Assembly (NCBI GenBank): GCA_009829735.1
Contig: CM020618.1
Coordinates: 26,264,894-26,328,893, forward strand
DNA from: Pyropia yezoensis
Lineage: Eukaryota > Rhodophyta > Bangiophyceae > Bangiales > Bangiaceae
Direction: 5' to 3'
Length of the DNA stretch: 64,000 bases
Every line of letters starts with the position of its first letter. Position 1 is the stretch's first letter. The translations under genes and the position numbers were made by a program. The notes beneath the pieces were generated by a model. It did not search any database. It was not told the origin of the DNA and saw only the letters and a list, made by a program, of their open reading frames with translations. Shown in pieces: positions 1 to 11,963 of this stretch.

Positions 1-2501
1 GCTCTTGGGCCAGTGGGGTGGGTGCTGCCTTTCCGCCGACTGTACCTGCCGTCGGGGGCGGAGGTGTGAGAGGTGGCGGCTTGGCCGAGGACTGTTTTTT
101 TTTGTGTGAAGGTGATTGCTGGGGGCAGCCACCGCGGGTAAGTTTCCCTGTTGCAGACGGCGTCAGGAGGCTGAGGCCCCAGGTGGAGCGCACTAGCAGA
201 GTAGGTGTGAGGGTTTTTTCCCTCATGAGTTGACTGGATCAGTTTTTTCTTCACGGTGTGTATACATGCATGCTTTCGTGACTTGATTTCCATTGTACGT
301 ACGACTCCCCCTTGCGCAGCAGCGACGTCTCCTCGGTGAGACTGGGCCGCCCCCCAGCCTCTCTTCCCACACGGCGCCCCCCCAGAGCACCAAATCGATC
401 AATGAAGCCGCCGGTTTCATTCAGCACCTCAGGGGCGGGGCGGCGAGTGTCGATTGTACAAAGCGCACAGGCGGGCAGGCAGCGGCGGTAGCTAAAGGTG
501 TATTCCATATAGCTAGGCCGGTTTGCACGTCCCATGTTTGACCCGCTATAGCTCCGAAGCTACTTCTTTTTCTTACTCTGCTCTTCTTTCAAAGAGAAGC
601 ACAACTCACAGGCTTTCCGAGTCTGCGCCGAGCTGGGGCATTCGCTGTATAAGGAAAGTGTGAGAAATATTTCTGCGCTACGGGCCTCACAAAATCGGGG
701 TATTTTTTGCACTGAAAGAGCCCGTGACAGTATACAAGCAACTCTCGACGAGTGGCATCTTTGCGAAACGTGTTAGGACGCGACTGGTCGCAAATTCTTG
801 GCACCAGTGGGTCGTCTCCCCAGTTCTGCGCTGCAGGAGAGGGCGAGGAAGAAGCGCCGTTAGATCAGGCAGACGAGAGGCTTCTGACCCGATTGCAACA
901 TCAAATCTGGTCCATGCAACCTATGACGGGGGCTACCTTACGTCCAAGTCCAACTTGGGCCTGCCCGCTCAGTCCAGAGATCCCACCTTGATCCACCCGC
1001 AGAGTGCCCGCCTTTTTTGATCCTTCAGCATCTCTGACCAGGTGCCCCACAGTGGGTCCCAGAGGCGCCTCGTCATGCACCCCGCCCCCGATTCCCGAGC
1101 ACTGCGCACCCTTGCCGCGGGCACGCGAGGCTCGGCACTATGCCTTCCCCTCGGCGTGTGACTGCGGCCGCGCGCACGAGGGACCGCGCGGTGGGGCGCC
1201 TGACCAAGGAGTGTGCGGTGATTATGGCTAATGTGCGCGCATTCTTTGAGCGGGAGCGCAGGGCGGGGCGCGCGTCTGGACTGCATCGTGTTGTCCAGCG
1301 GACGGTGGCGAAGAGGATGAGCGTACAGATGGGGGCTCAGAGGGTATGGACGATGAGGAGGAGGGCTGAGGGAGCCCTCAGCCGTTTGTTTGTCTATCTG
1401 TTGTCGTTGCATACAATGGCCGAAAGTCCCTGATAGACCACCTCCCGCCACCCGCCCTCCGCCACGCTGTTGCAATTAGCGACCTCCTGCCTCTGTCGTG
1501 CCATAGGGAGCCGCAGGCAATCCCCCCCCCTGCGCCACAGATTGATGCATGTGCACCGCCACCGCCCGCCCGCGCCCCCGCCGGGAGCCGCAATCGTCGC
1601 AAGATCCGACCCCGGCCCATCCCCTCCCCATCAAAGGACACAAGTCGTACAAGCCACTTATTTATTAGCCTCCCTGAAGAGATCTTGACCACTCCCATGT
1701 GATGCGACAAAAATCCGGAACATCGCATCGCGAGCAGCTGCAAGAAGAATAAAAGGACACAAAGCGCAATACGACTGCCATACGGACGCTTCACAGTGCT
1801 TTTGAGTGCATTCTTCGAAAGCACACTACCGAGGCACATCAAAGAGCAGTGTGGAACAGTTTCAGCTTGAAGCGATAATTAACGCCGTTCTTATGCCTTA
1901 TTCTTGACCGGCCTAGCTATATGGAATCTACCTCACCATTCTCGATGACATTCAAGGTGCTCGTGCACTTCAAAACATGCACGACATACGTGCTTGTAGA
2001 GAAGGCCGAGGGGAGTAAGAGGATGGCTTTTATTTTCTGAGCACGTCTGTTCTCGCGGAGCTACGAGCGACAGAAGCCAAGGTGACTGCCAGAAAAGTGC
2101 TGGCAATGTCGACCAGCTCATGGAGCCAATGGAAACACCTGGTCCGCGATCAGTCCGGCCCAGCGGTGCACCGTGAGCAAATCAATCATGCTGAGTGTTG
2201 GCCGACGACGAACATGGAGCCGCCTGGGTGCTGTTCATAGCAGAGAAAATGCACTCTCTGCAGTAGAGAAAAAAGCACAACGCAGAGGGATTCCAGGCCC
2301 AGATGTTGATGCTTGGCCAAAAAATGGACAACATCTATCTCCATCCTCTCGTAGTGGTTTTTATGTCCAGGTCATGTGTGCTTCTCTTGCTCTGGCGTTG
2401 GAAGTAGAGAAGGAAAATGCGTCCGTCATGAACCTGCCTTCCTGGGGCCGTGAGGCGAGGTCGACATTTCCGGGACTGGTGGACATTTGGCCCAGACTAC
2501 C
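1..2501. other. No recognisable gene
   Basis: Both strands hold only short open frames without family motifs, conserved residues or convincing splice structure. The 5' end is G-rich and the rest is mixed composition. I see no RNA gene or mobile-element end before the repeat that begins near 2502. Confidence 0.5.
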
Positions 2502-2871
2502 TATTGCATGTTCTCCCAATTTTGTCCCATGTGGACAAGAGCAAGAGCAAGCTGTGTTTGACCAATGATATGGCTCAGATGCTGCCTCTCTGGTCAATGA
2601 CTGCTCTGCATAAGGGTCCGCTGTTGTACGAACAGTGTGATCGGGGATTCTCTCGGGATTTCTGACCACTTTGAGGGCAGAACAAGCACCGGCTGAGCGC
2701 TTCGCACTGTTCTTGACAGAGATGATCTGAGATAAAGGGCCAACTGGCGAGATCCGATGAAGAAACAAGAGCGTTTCGACCAACCAGCGTTCGTTGCGAG
2801 AGCAGTTGTGGCCATAGCCAATCATCAGGTTCTTCCGACAGACGTGTTGCAGAACGCCATTGGTACTGCAA
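2502..2871. repeat. Short dispersed repeat, copy A
   Basis: This stretch matches 59707-60067 in the same orientation. I count about 21 mismatches over about 356 aligned bases, roughly 94% identity. The left end (TATTGCATGTTCTCCC) corresponds to the terminal inverted repeat of copy B. The match stops at GGTA near 2865 and is followed directly by CTGCAAG, which resembles the far right tip of copy B. About 85 bases carrying the right inverted arm are therefore missing here, as after an internal deletion. A minus-strand frame is open through both copies but shows no known domain, so I treat it as a MITE-like non-autonomous repeat. Confidence 0.75.
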
Positions 2872-3559
2872 GAATCGCCGATAGTTGCTAAGGGGGTGTC
2901 TAGACGGCCGTTCACTTGCGTGCTCAAGCACATATCTAACTCCGTGAATACACATGAGCGTGGTCGGGCCGTCTTGACGGCCGATCACTACACCAATGCT
3001 CCGCGACCGGCTTTCCTCAATGTTCATCTCCGTCGCCTGGGCTACTTTCCGTGCAATCGGGCGGAGGCAGTTGCCGCCACGCGCAACACACCGCGCGCGC
3101 AACGAACCGCGCGCTCAGCCGGCTGGCCAGCCGCCGACCCTCCCCACTTGTCTGCTTACCGCTCTACCGCTTCTTGTCTCGTGCATCGCTACGGGACATA
3201 CACAGTACCCGTTTCCCTGCCACCCAGCACACGCACGCGGCCGCCATCGCGGATGTGTACTGTTCCGATTACGTTATAGAATCTGCGTTCTTGCGGCTGC
3301 AGCGCTTCCCCGAAGAGGATCGGTCGACGCAATCTACACTATTTGTTCCTCTGCCGCTGGGCTCATTTTTTCTCGCATCGAGCTCTCGGTAGCTGACTGT
3401 TGCTTTTCGTTTAATGTTCTCGTCGTGTACGTCTGTTCTTTTTCGCTCGTGTGAATTATCGGTGTTGCTTTCGTACATGTACCTCTCCTTCTGGCCCACA
3501 GACCAGCACCCCCGCGGTACGCCACAGATTGAGCAGGTCCTTCTCTCATCAACACAAGC
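2872..3559. other. Unassigned flank of Harbinger relic
   Basis: No supported gene. It may include the 5' end of the Harbinger element that follows, but I could not define its terminal inverted repeat. Confidence 0.4.
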
Positions 3560-4941
3560 ATGCCAATGCGACCCAGAGGGAGGCGCTTTCTGAACGGCCC
3601 GCGTTCACCACCCGTCGGATGGAACAGGACGCGACCTCAGGCCGCTGTGCGACTTGCACTGCTCGTCGGGATGCTCGTCTCTTTTGCGGTCGTCAGTACC
3701 GCCGCGGTTGCTGCCGCTCGCCAGAGGCGCACCTCTCGGTCCGGGACGCGCTCTCGGCAGGACATGCCATTGACGCTGGCGACCCTGGCCGATGCCGACT
3801 TCCGGCTGCTGCTTCGGATGGACCGCGACACGTTTTGGGCCCTTTTTGACCTGGTGCGGTCAAGCCTTGAGACGAACGAGGAGATGGCCATCTTGTCGTC
3901 TGGCCAGCCCATCCCCCCCGAATGTCGACTGGCCCTGGCCTTGCGCGTGCTTGCCGGTGCATCGTACCTCGACTGCATGCTGGCGTTTGGAGCGGGACGG
4001 AGCACGGTCTTTACTCTGTTCAAGCCAGTACGTTTGATTCCTATCGTGTGTGTGCACCGGCCAATGTGGGGGGGGTGGGCGAGGTCCTTGGTGTTTGAAG
4101 CGATGCGAGGGCGCGCGTCGGATGCCTCCGGTGCAACTGTGTGTCTTGGCCTTGACATGCTTGTGTTGCAAGTTCTAGCGCTGCAGTCACTTCCCTTCTT
4201 CGCTTGCTTACAGGTGTTGGATGTGATATACCGAACAACTGTTCTGGAAAACATTGTGTTCCCCACATCCTTGCCAGCTTGTGCCCATCAGAGCGATTGG
4301 TTTCTCGCGTGGGGGACGGAACCAGCTACGCGGCTGCCTGTCGGCTATTGACGGCATCGCGGTGAAGATCCAGCGGCCGTCTGTACAAGCTGCGCCAAAC
4401 CCGATGTCGTACTACAATCGCAAAAGCTTTTTGGCACTCAACGCGCAGGTGGTTGTGGGTGCTGACTACAAGGTGCAGTTTTTGTCTGTTGTGGCGGCTG
4501 GGTCGTGCCACGACAGCATGGCCTTTGCAGTTTGCGGACTGGCGACGATGCTGGCGTCCGAGGACGATTTGCCGGCTGGGTTTTGGGCAGCAGCTGATGA
4601 CGCATTTGTCGCGGGCATGAGGGTTCTAACACCTTGGCCTGGTCGCAACCTCTTGTGGGAGAAGGACTCGTTTAACTTCTTCCAGTCGTCCAATCGCATC
4701 TTTGTGGAGCAGGTGTTTGGGCAGATGGTCGGCCGGTGGGGCGTTCTCTGGAAGCCCCTCCGCTTCACCCTTCCCACAGCAACCCTGGTGATTCGTGTGT
4801 GCCAAGCTGCACAATTTTTTGGTAGACCACAGCTGCCCTGTGCCGCCTATGCTTCTGGAGGGGGATGTAATTGGTGGGTCTAATGTTGTACACGTGCAGG
4901 ACTCCTGTGACACGGATGCCCGACTTCGCCATCGCCACTGA
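3560..4941 (+). pseudogene. PIF/Harbinger transposase (DDE_Tnp_4), frameshifted
   Basis: This is a PIF/Harbinger-type DDE transposase relic; the family cuts and pastes DNA at 3-bp targets. Exon 1 (3560-4027) ends at CCA before a canonical donor GTACGT, and the intron 4028-4213 ends TTACAG. The intron is 186 bp, a multiple of three, without an in-frame stop. All three acidic residues are visible: D in AIDGIAVKIQRP, D in GSCHDSMAF and E in RIFVEQVFGQM. Two frame breaks are clear. One near 4286-4296 separates ENIVFPTSLPACAHQ from RAIGFSRGG. The second, in a GT run near 4795-4800, puts the conserved KLHNF motif in another frame, which ends with TGA at 4939-4941. The breaks could be decay or assembly errors; decay is more likely among so many dead elements. 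No TIR was found. Confidence 0.82.
4028..4213 (+). other. Predicted GT-AG intron in Harbinger transposase
   Basis: The donor is GTACGT after codon CCA and the acceptor is CTTACAG before GTGTTGG. Removing it joins the helix-turn-helix-like segment ending STVFTLFKP to VLDVIYRTTV, the spacing expected in Harbinger transposases. It is a multiple of three and has no in-frame stop. Confidence 0.65.
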
Positions 4942-6025
4942 GATGCGGAGAGGTGTCCTTTGCGTATAGAGATGACGAGGACCTTGAAGTTGAACCAGCT
5001 ACGTCGTCCTCTGTAAATGCACAGTCTTTTCTCTGCCTGTGCGTCAACGGGAGTGGGTCGCAGACTTTGCCAGGGGACGGAGATGAGTGACCGTTCTGTG
5101 TGGGAAGAGAGGGCCCTATGACGCTGGGGGGCGCCATGGGCGGGCCGGGGTTAGGGGAGGGCTGAGCAGCGTGTAACACACGGTCCCTGTTAACAGAGGG
5201 ATGCCTGGAGGCGGAGGGCCAAGCCGCGAGAGGTGTGGGCACAAATTTGGCGTGCCTGCAGGCAGGCCCAGGTTGCCCGCATCAGATAGGGGCACAATGC
5301 CTCCATGATTATGACGCCCGCTACCCAATCACATCACCTCGCCGCTGTAGCACTCCTTTCCAAGCACCACCCGAGCGCTCTCAGCATTGCCGGCCGCACA
5401 ATGCCGCCCCCTTCCCAACCAGCGCCACGCTCCCACCGCCCCTTGATCCTCGCGCGCAACCCAGCGAGGCACGCAGCTAAGGTTCGCCGTGTCCCCCGCC
5501 TTTGCGGTTCCGCACATGCCACAACGCCTCTCCGTGGCCGTTTGGAAACGGGCGGGGCTTCTCTAAACTCCGTCCCAGGAGCGCGAAGAACGGAGGGGAG
5601 GGTTATCGTGTCCGATGAACCAGGGGGGCTGCTGCTGGGTGGCACGTGGAGGCCGAGAAAACTGGAACGTTGCTGGAGACAGGGGGGTCGCCCGTGCTGT
5701 GTGACGGCGCATGGAGTGATGTGCGGTGCGGCCGGGCGTGGGCGGCAGCGTGTGTGTATGAAAAAAGGAGTGGAGGCTGTCGGGAGCCAAGGTGGACAGA
5801 GGGAGGGGTGGAGGTGGGGATGAAGGTGGAAGTGGCCGAGGACGAAAGTACGTTGGTCACGACAGAGGGGCACCCGGCTCTCCATCCGGTGCGCTCCAGC
5901 TTTCTCAGTGTGCGGTGCGTAGAGTCATACAACATGTTTTATGTTTTCAATAATGTACAATCATCGCTGTGAGCGTGTCCTCACACATTTTACTTCATCA
6001 ATGCAGCCAGTTGCCGCTTCAGGTG
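4942..6025. other. Spacer between convergent ORFs
   Basis: No supported gene. The DNA lies between the plus-strand Harbinger relic and the minus-strand ORF cluster below. Open frames here are short and compositionally biased. Confidence 0.4.
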
Positions 6026-7419
6026 CTAAATGACCGAAGCGGTCGTCTCGTCGAACGGATCTGCTGCTAGGTCCTCCTTTGCGTCACGCAGCTGCTTGCG
6101 GACGGCACCAATGGCCTCGGCGTTGCCGAATATATTCGCCGCAGCAGTGCGCGGCGCGCTCCCCGCGCCCATGCCGTGCACCACGCTGGACAGCGCGCTC
6201 GTCAAGCCGCTCATGCCCTCGATAGAAACCTCGGCAGCTCGAGGGCGCTTGCGCCCTGATGATGAAGGGGCGCCAACCTGCTTGCTGCAGGAGAGGCCCA
6301 CCTCGCACTGGACAGCAGGGGTGACCGTCCGCAGCACAATGTCCGTGGCCGCGTTGCTCCTCAGCAGGCAGTGGATGTACAGTAAGCGATGGTCCCCGCG
6401 GACGCAGCGCTTAAAGATGGGCTCATTGTTGCCCGACCTGGTGTAGTTGGAGAGGGCCACGGTGTTCAGGGACTGCAGGGTGCAGAACTGCGCCTCCAGC
6501 TTTGAGGGGTCTCGCGGGTCAGAGTGCCGGTTCGGGCTTATACCGCGCAGGTTTACGTCCATGATGCCGTCAATGAGGTTTGGCGTCGTTGGGCAGTAGG
6601 AGGTATCATTGCAGGCGGGGGCAAGTGCAGAGGTCCACAGCCCAGTCGGCTCCTCGTCAAGCTCTGCGCGCGAGAGTGGTTGGCTGGCCCGCTCGAGCGC
6701 GGTCCGGTGCCGCGGGTCTGACACCACGTGGAAAAGCCTCGCCACGTCATTGGCTGAGAATGGCGGCTCCTTCCCCGCTCCGCTCGTGGGAGCTTGGGAA
6801 GGGACGCTCGGACCGCCCGCACGAGCCGCCCGGCCAGTTCAGAGTTGACCGCTCAAATCCGCTCCGTCGGCGGCGGGCCTCATGCCAGGCCCAGTTGCCG
6901 CGGTTGAGCCAGCTATCCTTGTCGCGGCCCCACTGATTGGAGGAAAGGAAGATCCGTTGCCAGTTGTGCGGTGTTGATTGGCGCAGCTTGACGTCGTCCG
7001 TCAATGCCAGTCGCCGCCGCCTCGTCCACCATTGCCTCCAGGATCTGGTCGTCCAAGTTCTGACGCTGCATCGCCGCCAACGCGGCGGAATGCTTGAGAT
7101 CGTTCTTCGCCTGCATCTTCCCTTGCACGCCGAGCACAATCAAAACGCGGCCCAGGTCGATGGTGGACATGTGCGCCAAGTACTGTGCCGTTTTCTCCCG
7201 CACAAAGCCCCCAGGGAAGCGCGCAGCAGCACCCCCGCGCTCTGCGTCCCCCGCCCCCGCCGGACTCGGTGCCGCCACCGGTGTCGCGGGGGCCCGTTGT
7301 GTTTCGGCAGGACCGTCGCACTCGGGCGCCTGTGCAGGCGTCTCGGGCGGCCCCTCATCCCGCGCAGGACCTCCGTCGACCGCTGCCCGCGCCGGCGGAG
7401 CGCCGGGGACAGCGTCATG
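6026..7419 (-). pseudogene. Accessory-type ORF cluster of unknown function, truncated by LTR
   Basis: Minus-strand frames at 7419-6913 and 6745-6026 read as plausible protein but in different frames, so there is an intron or frameshift between them. The upstream part has a Pro/Ala-rich stretch and then a helical block (STIDLGRVLIVLGVQGK and on to QILEAMVDEAAATG). The downstream part contains NYTRSGNNEPIFKRC, LLYIHCLLRSN and a Lys/Arg-rich tail ending ADPFDETTASVI. The SGNN and LLYIHCLL pattern resembles, from memory only, proteins that accompany Harbinger-type elements in protists. The convergent position 1.1 kb from the Harbinger relic would fit. The solo LTR at 7420 cuts into the 5' side. 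Function is not established. Confidence 0.4.
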
Positions 7420-7888
7420 TGTGGCAATAACCACTCGCACACACGGCACCCAAGTTGGGGCGGTGCACAAGGGCTACCTCCCGTGTCTGGGGAACCGGAA
7501 GAAGTGCCAGTCGCACACACTCTATCCCTGTTGTGGGGCAATCTCCCGCCTGACAAACAAGAAGATGGTGTGTGGGCCAACAGTTTCTTGGTCGGGACGG
7601 GGAAGCAAGGCCAAGCCCCGCTGTCCCTCCCCTTATCCCCCCAGGGTACCCTCAGAATCTCGCCACTCAGAATCTCCCACCCCAGCACCTGCCCACCGGG
7701 CCACACGAAAATTCAAGACGATAAATACAGAAAACCCTCAAATCCAAGTTGGATTTACTACTAAGCTAACTATCCCAAACTTAGGGAATATGGACCCAAA
7801 TGCAGGGGGAGGAACAGGTCAGGCTAGTGGCCTGCCGCCCCTTGCATGGGATGTGTTGCCCCCCTACCTGGGGGTCAATACTGCCACA
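7420..7888 (-). mobile_element. Solo LTR of the 11376 Ty3/gypsy family
   Basis: This is a 469-bp reverse-oriented copy of the LTR found at 11376 and 20271, with the same termini TGTGGCA and TGCCACA and the same length. It has visible base changes relative to those two LTRs. It is flanked by TCATG on the left and TCAGG on the right, a 5-bp target duplication with one mismatch. No internal retrotransposon sequence adjoins it, which is the expected product of LTR-LTR recombination. It interrupts the minus-strand ORF cluster. Confidence 0.9.
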
Positions 7889-9593
7889 TCAGGGACAATG
7901 TCCGTACTCTCTGCCACATCTGGCACCATGGTAGTTGAGGCTCCCGCAGCAGTGGACATCGTGCCCGGGCAGAAAAGGGGAGCTGGATGCTTGGCTTGCG
8001 AAGCTGGAGATGGGAGCGGGGGTGTGGGAAGCCGGGCAGGTGGGCCAGGGGACGGCACGTTCGCAGGGAAGAGCACTGCTCCTGGCGTGGGTGTTCAACA
8101 CATGGCACCGGGCTGTGGCCGCCGAAGGGTGGAGGGCAGAGGAGCTCGTCCCAGGATACAGCTTTGTGTGGAGGAAAGCAGCTACTGCATTGCGGATGAA
8201 TCGACGCCTGCAAAGCAAGAGCCCAATCAGAAGCTCCGAACCCACTCGGCTGCGCCCGACTCGCCAGCCCGATCGTGATTGGGAGTGTGCGGGAAGATCT
8301 GAAAAAACCCGCACACGACGAGGCGTGCTTCACAAGTTCAGTTTACTGGGGCTGTGCTTCGACGAACGCATGTGTGCGAGAAAGGTCAAGCCAACTCCCA
8401 TGCTGTGTTCCAGTCACGAAGCAACCCTTGCAGCTAATCATGGTGCTTCATTTCATGATTCCGTGCTTCAAGCACTGTCGTCTAGACAGACCCTCAGAGG
8501 AGCAGAGGCCGCGTCAAATCGAACAGTGCTTCCCGGGACAATGCCCGATACTAACTGTAAGCACACACTGTAATGACGGAGCAAATCACACATCCGGAAA
8601 CCGACGATCCCCGCAGTGTTGACAAACAAGATCTGAGAATCGACCGCCCGAATCGACCACTCTTGCAAACTTCAAGCTATCTTTCGGAAGCCAAGATGGC
8701 GACAACGCCACACACAGGACGCATGGCTAGACGCACATTATCAACAGCTTTCGTTGCGTGCCAAGAAAGTAGGGAACGCCCAACTGGTGCAGTCGATGCG
8801 CCGTGCGTAGCAGATTCGAGCTTGGACGCGGTGATGGTCAAATATCGATCAATTGCCGCCCTGATGACTCAGTTTGATTTGATCCGGGTCGCCTCCGACC
8901 ACTAGCCGAACAGGCCGTCATTTCCGACGCTTATCTCGTGTCCCGGCCGACTTTTAGTCGCTCTCCCCCCTTCCACATGCCCCTTTCCGGCACTCCGGAC
9001 CGCTCTTTCTCTGTCCATGGGTGGTTATACGCATTTCTAAAACCCGGCGCGCGGCTAGAGCCGCCAACGGAGGCGCAACGCGACTCCTCTGCCCCCAACA
9101 ATGACCGGGGGGGGGGGAGGGGGGAAGTGTGCGGCGGGGGAGGGGGGGTACGGAGCTGTCCAGCATGGGTCGATGTCTGGCAATGAAAGACACCACGCGG
9201 ATTCGAGTCTAGACAGGGGAAGAAAGACGGAAGGGGGGGGGCAGCTGAACGGGTGGGGAATCCTCCAAGGCGGGGGGGGGAGAGGAGAAGGCTATAGGTC
9301 GGTGGTCGACCAGGAGTGCTGCACACGTCGAGCGTTGAGGAAAGCGATAGTCGGGGTGGGCAGGAGCAATAGAGCGAGATGATGATGGGAAGGGGGGGGG
9401 AGAGGGGGGGCATTAAGTGCAAAGGTGGTGCGGTGGAGCAAGGTGTGCTACATGGATGTGAGCGAAGAGGACTAGCGAGGTTAATGGCTCTGTGCATCAT
9501 GCAGCGACCAATGGGAGCGCAATGTGCGCGACAAATACAAGAGTTTCGGGGCCGAGGAGGAAAACAGGCGGGCACCCGCTTGAAGTAGCCCCC
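7889..9593. other. No supported gene; purine-rich tract
   Basis: Frames are open on both strands but none shows a domain. From about 9105 to 9410 the plus strand is dominated by G runs, including about 12 consecutive G near 9107, with G-quadruplex potential. A gene fragment displaced by the solo LTR could lie just right of 7888, but I cannot define one. Confidence 0.45.
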
Positions 9594-10770
9594 GCCATGT
9601 ACCGCCAGAGGGGAAGGCGAGTCTTGTCCACCCGACGCCCACGGTACCGCGGGTAGCTCTTCAACCGCAGGGGGCACTCTCACGTCGGGGAGACTGACCA
9701 GCGGCCCACGTCGCGTAGCGACGCACCTGGGGATTACATGCGCCACCACCGTCGCCGATACGCCGGCCAGCCGGGGACCCGGACCACCTGGACCCGCCAT
9801 GACAGACGGGGAGTTGCCCCCGCCGACAACGGGTGCAAAACCCCCATCGCCGCTCGCAGGGCCGCCTTGAGAACCCCGCGCCGGCACCGATACTCGCTCC
9901 CGGCCGGGAAGCCGGCGGAGGAGGAAACGGCTCCGCCACCCGAGGTTGACCTCCCACCGTCGGCACCATGGTGCCGCAACACACCTGCATCAGCCCGCCC
10001 GACGGGACCGCCGTCGGAATACGGGTGGGTACACCCCGGCAAACGTTCCCGAGAGCCGAGTCCCCATCATAGGAGCTGGCACCCTCCAGGTAAAACACCC
10101 TGGCGGAAGGAGTATCGACGACCGCGTCGTCTTCCAGGTCCTACTCCTGTAGGAGGACGTGCACACCCCCGGAAGCTACAGATTCAGTCACATTGACAGG
10201 CAGTAGGGGCACTCCTCACCGTCGGACCGGTATCCCGTCCACCCGTGTCGGCGGGACAATCGAGAAAAAGTCACGGCAGCGCGGATACCCGTCCCTACTG
10301 GACTTGACCCACCTCCACCCTTGAGGCTACCTGACGACGGATGGAATCCGGGACGACCCGCACCCTAGTCCACACCACCCCCTTACGGCGTGAATCAGGG
10401 GGGTTACCCCCCTACAACCGCCCCCGCGTAACGCGGGCGCCCCCCAGCTTCTCTCACTCGAGACGGGCACGTTCACCACCAGACACCTGGTGGCGGATCC
10501 GCTTCCACCACACCCCGGCGGGGTCGTGATCCGAAGCCCGCATTGGGCAATTCAACGGTCCGAAAAAACGGATCGGCCGTGAGCCACGCAAGGGGGGCAC
10601 CCCCCTCAACACACCCCGGAGAGGGGTGCCTACAGTGAACTTGCGTGAAGGCCCGCCCGACTGATAAACGGTCGCGCGACATATTTTCATTCGGAACGCC
10701 GAATGTACATCGACCCGAGGACGGGCCGCATCCAAGGGGGGTGCACGTAGCAATATGGATGGCCGTATTG
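9594..10770. repeat. Hairpin-dense unclassified tract
   Basis: Short perfect inverted repeats are packed here. Examples are CGGCACCATGGTGCCG at 9961-9976; stem GACGAC with loop CGC at 10118-10132; stem TCCTAC with loop TCCT at 10140-10155; stem CCCGCG with loop TAA at 10423-10437; stem CCACCAG with loop ACAC at 10476-10493; and stem CATTCGG with loop AACG at 10688-10705. No coding family is recognisable. The loops are not the N-A-S-T-N type seen in the adjacent Ty3 element, so this may be a piece of another element. Confidence 0.5.
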
Positions 10771-11375
10771 CGACCCTAAATTAAGGAGACTACCTTTAAT
10801 CCTTACCGGTCCAGTTGGGAGTTCGTGTTGGTCACGGTATCTGCGAGTTTGGCATGACCAGAGGGACTTGCATCTTGGGGTGGAGGGTAGTTAAAAGTGT
10901 CCCAAAGAGTTTAAAACGAAGGGGCCGGCGGCGAATCCACCGCCGTTCATGGTAGAACAACAAAAACCTTCCCACTTGAGCTCCCATCTTGGTCCCGTGG
11001 CTTGCGCTTCAAGGACAGACACCCTGGTCTCCCGGTAACTTTGCTGCCGATCCCCCCTGGTGAGTGTTTTCTGAGAGTGGACAAGTAACGGTCCCCTATT
11101 GTGCTACGAAGACTGCAAACAGGCCAATACACAATCAACAAAGAGACAGGTGCGGAGCTGGCATGAGTTGAAGGCGACGGTGGAGATACGAGCGATCCAA
11201 ATCACGGACGAATGATGCAAGTGGGGATGGAGACGGGGCCACGCAGCAATCAAGCAGAGGCAAGGGCGTAATATGCAAATGAGAGGGACATTCTGCAGAG
11301 CCATAGGCGTAACGTGTCTCGGAGAAGCGGAGTGGCTGGAAGGAGCATATGGATTGTAAATTGGAAGATGGTTAG
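10771..11375. other. Unassigned DNA before Ty3 insertion
   Basis: No gene is supported. The last five bases, GTTAG at 11371-11375, are the left target duplication of the Ty3 element. Confidence 0.5.
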
Positions 11376-11844
11376 TGTGGCAGTATTGACCCCCAGGTGG
11401 GGGGGCAACACGTGCCATGCAAGGGGCGGCAGGCCACTAGCCTGATCCGTTCCTCCCCCTGCATTTGGGTCCATATTCCCTAAGTTTGGGATAGTTAGCT
11501 TAGTAGTAAATCCAACTTGGATTTGAGGGTTTTCTGCATTTATCGTCTTGAATTTTCGTGTGGCCCGGTGGGCAGGTGCTGGGGTGGGAGATTCTGAGTG
11601 GCGAGATTCTGAGTGGACCCTGGGGGGATAAGGGGAGGGACAGCGGGGCTTGGCCCTGCGTCCCCGTCCCGACCAAGAAACTGTTGGACCACACACCATC
11701 TTCTTGTTTGTCCGTGGGGGGTTTGCCCCACAACAGGGACAGAGTGTGTGCGACTTGCACTTCTTCCGGTTCCCCCGACACGGGAGGCAGCCCTGGCACA
11801 CCGCCCCAACTTGGGTGCCGTGTGTGCTTGTGGTTTTTGCCACA
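11376..11844 (+). repeat. 5' LTR
   Basis: 469 bp, with inverted termini TGTGGCA and TGCCACA. It contains a direct repeat of GAGATTCTGAGTGG near 11588-11616 and a 17-base palindrome at 11508-11524 (arms AAATCC, loop AACTT). Open frames across it are chance shadows repeated in all LTR copies. Confidence 0.95.
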
Positions 11845-11846
11845 TT

Positions 11847-11864
11847 TGGTGGAGCAGCAGGGGA
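11847..11864 (+). other. Primer-binding site
   Basis: TGGTGGAGCAGCAGGGGA begins two bases after the 5' LTR. It would pair with a tRNA 3' end reading CTGCTCC, discriminator A, CCA. The first 11 bases are identical in the old Ty3 element ending at 52511, supporting a conserved primer tRNA. I could not name the tRNA. Confidence 0.7.
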
Positions 11865-11963
11865 CAGAGGTAAACTTTACCTCCGGGTGCACCCGGGTGT
11901 AGGGGGCCCTCTGTCTCAGAGGAACGGTGGTCTTGGACCGTGTCATACGGATCGTCAGCCAAC

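Noticed and set aside
2594..2933. Protein-coding reading of the 2502/59707 repeat
   Set aside because: Both copies are open in one minus frame, but the TIR sequences are part of that frame and no family is recognisable; it looks like a MITE.
9105..9410. A possible satellite or telomere-like repeat
   Set aside because: The G runs are irregular, with no constant unit.
11500..11946. ORFs repeated in all LTR copies (for example ending CRKPSNPSWIYY)
   Set aside because: The same shadow appears in every LTR because the LTR itself is repeated; no coding signature.
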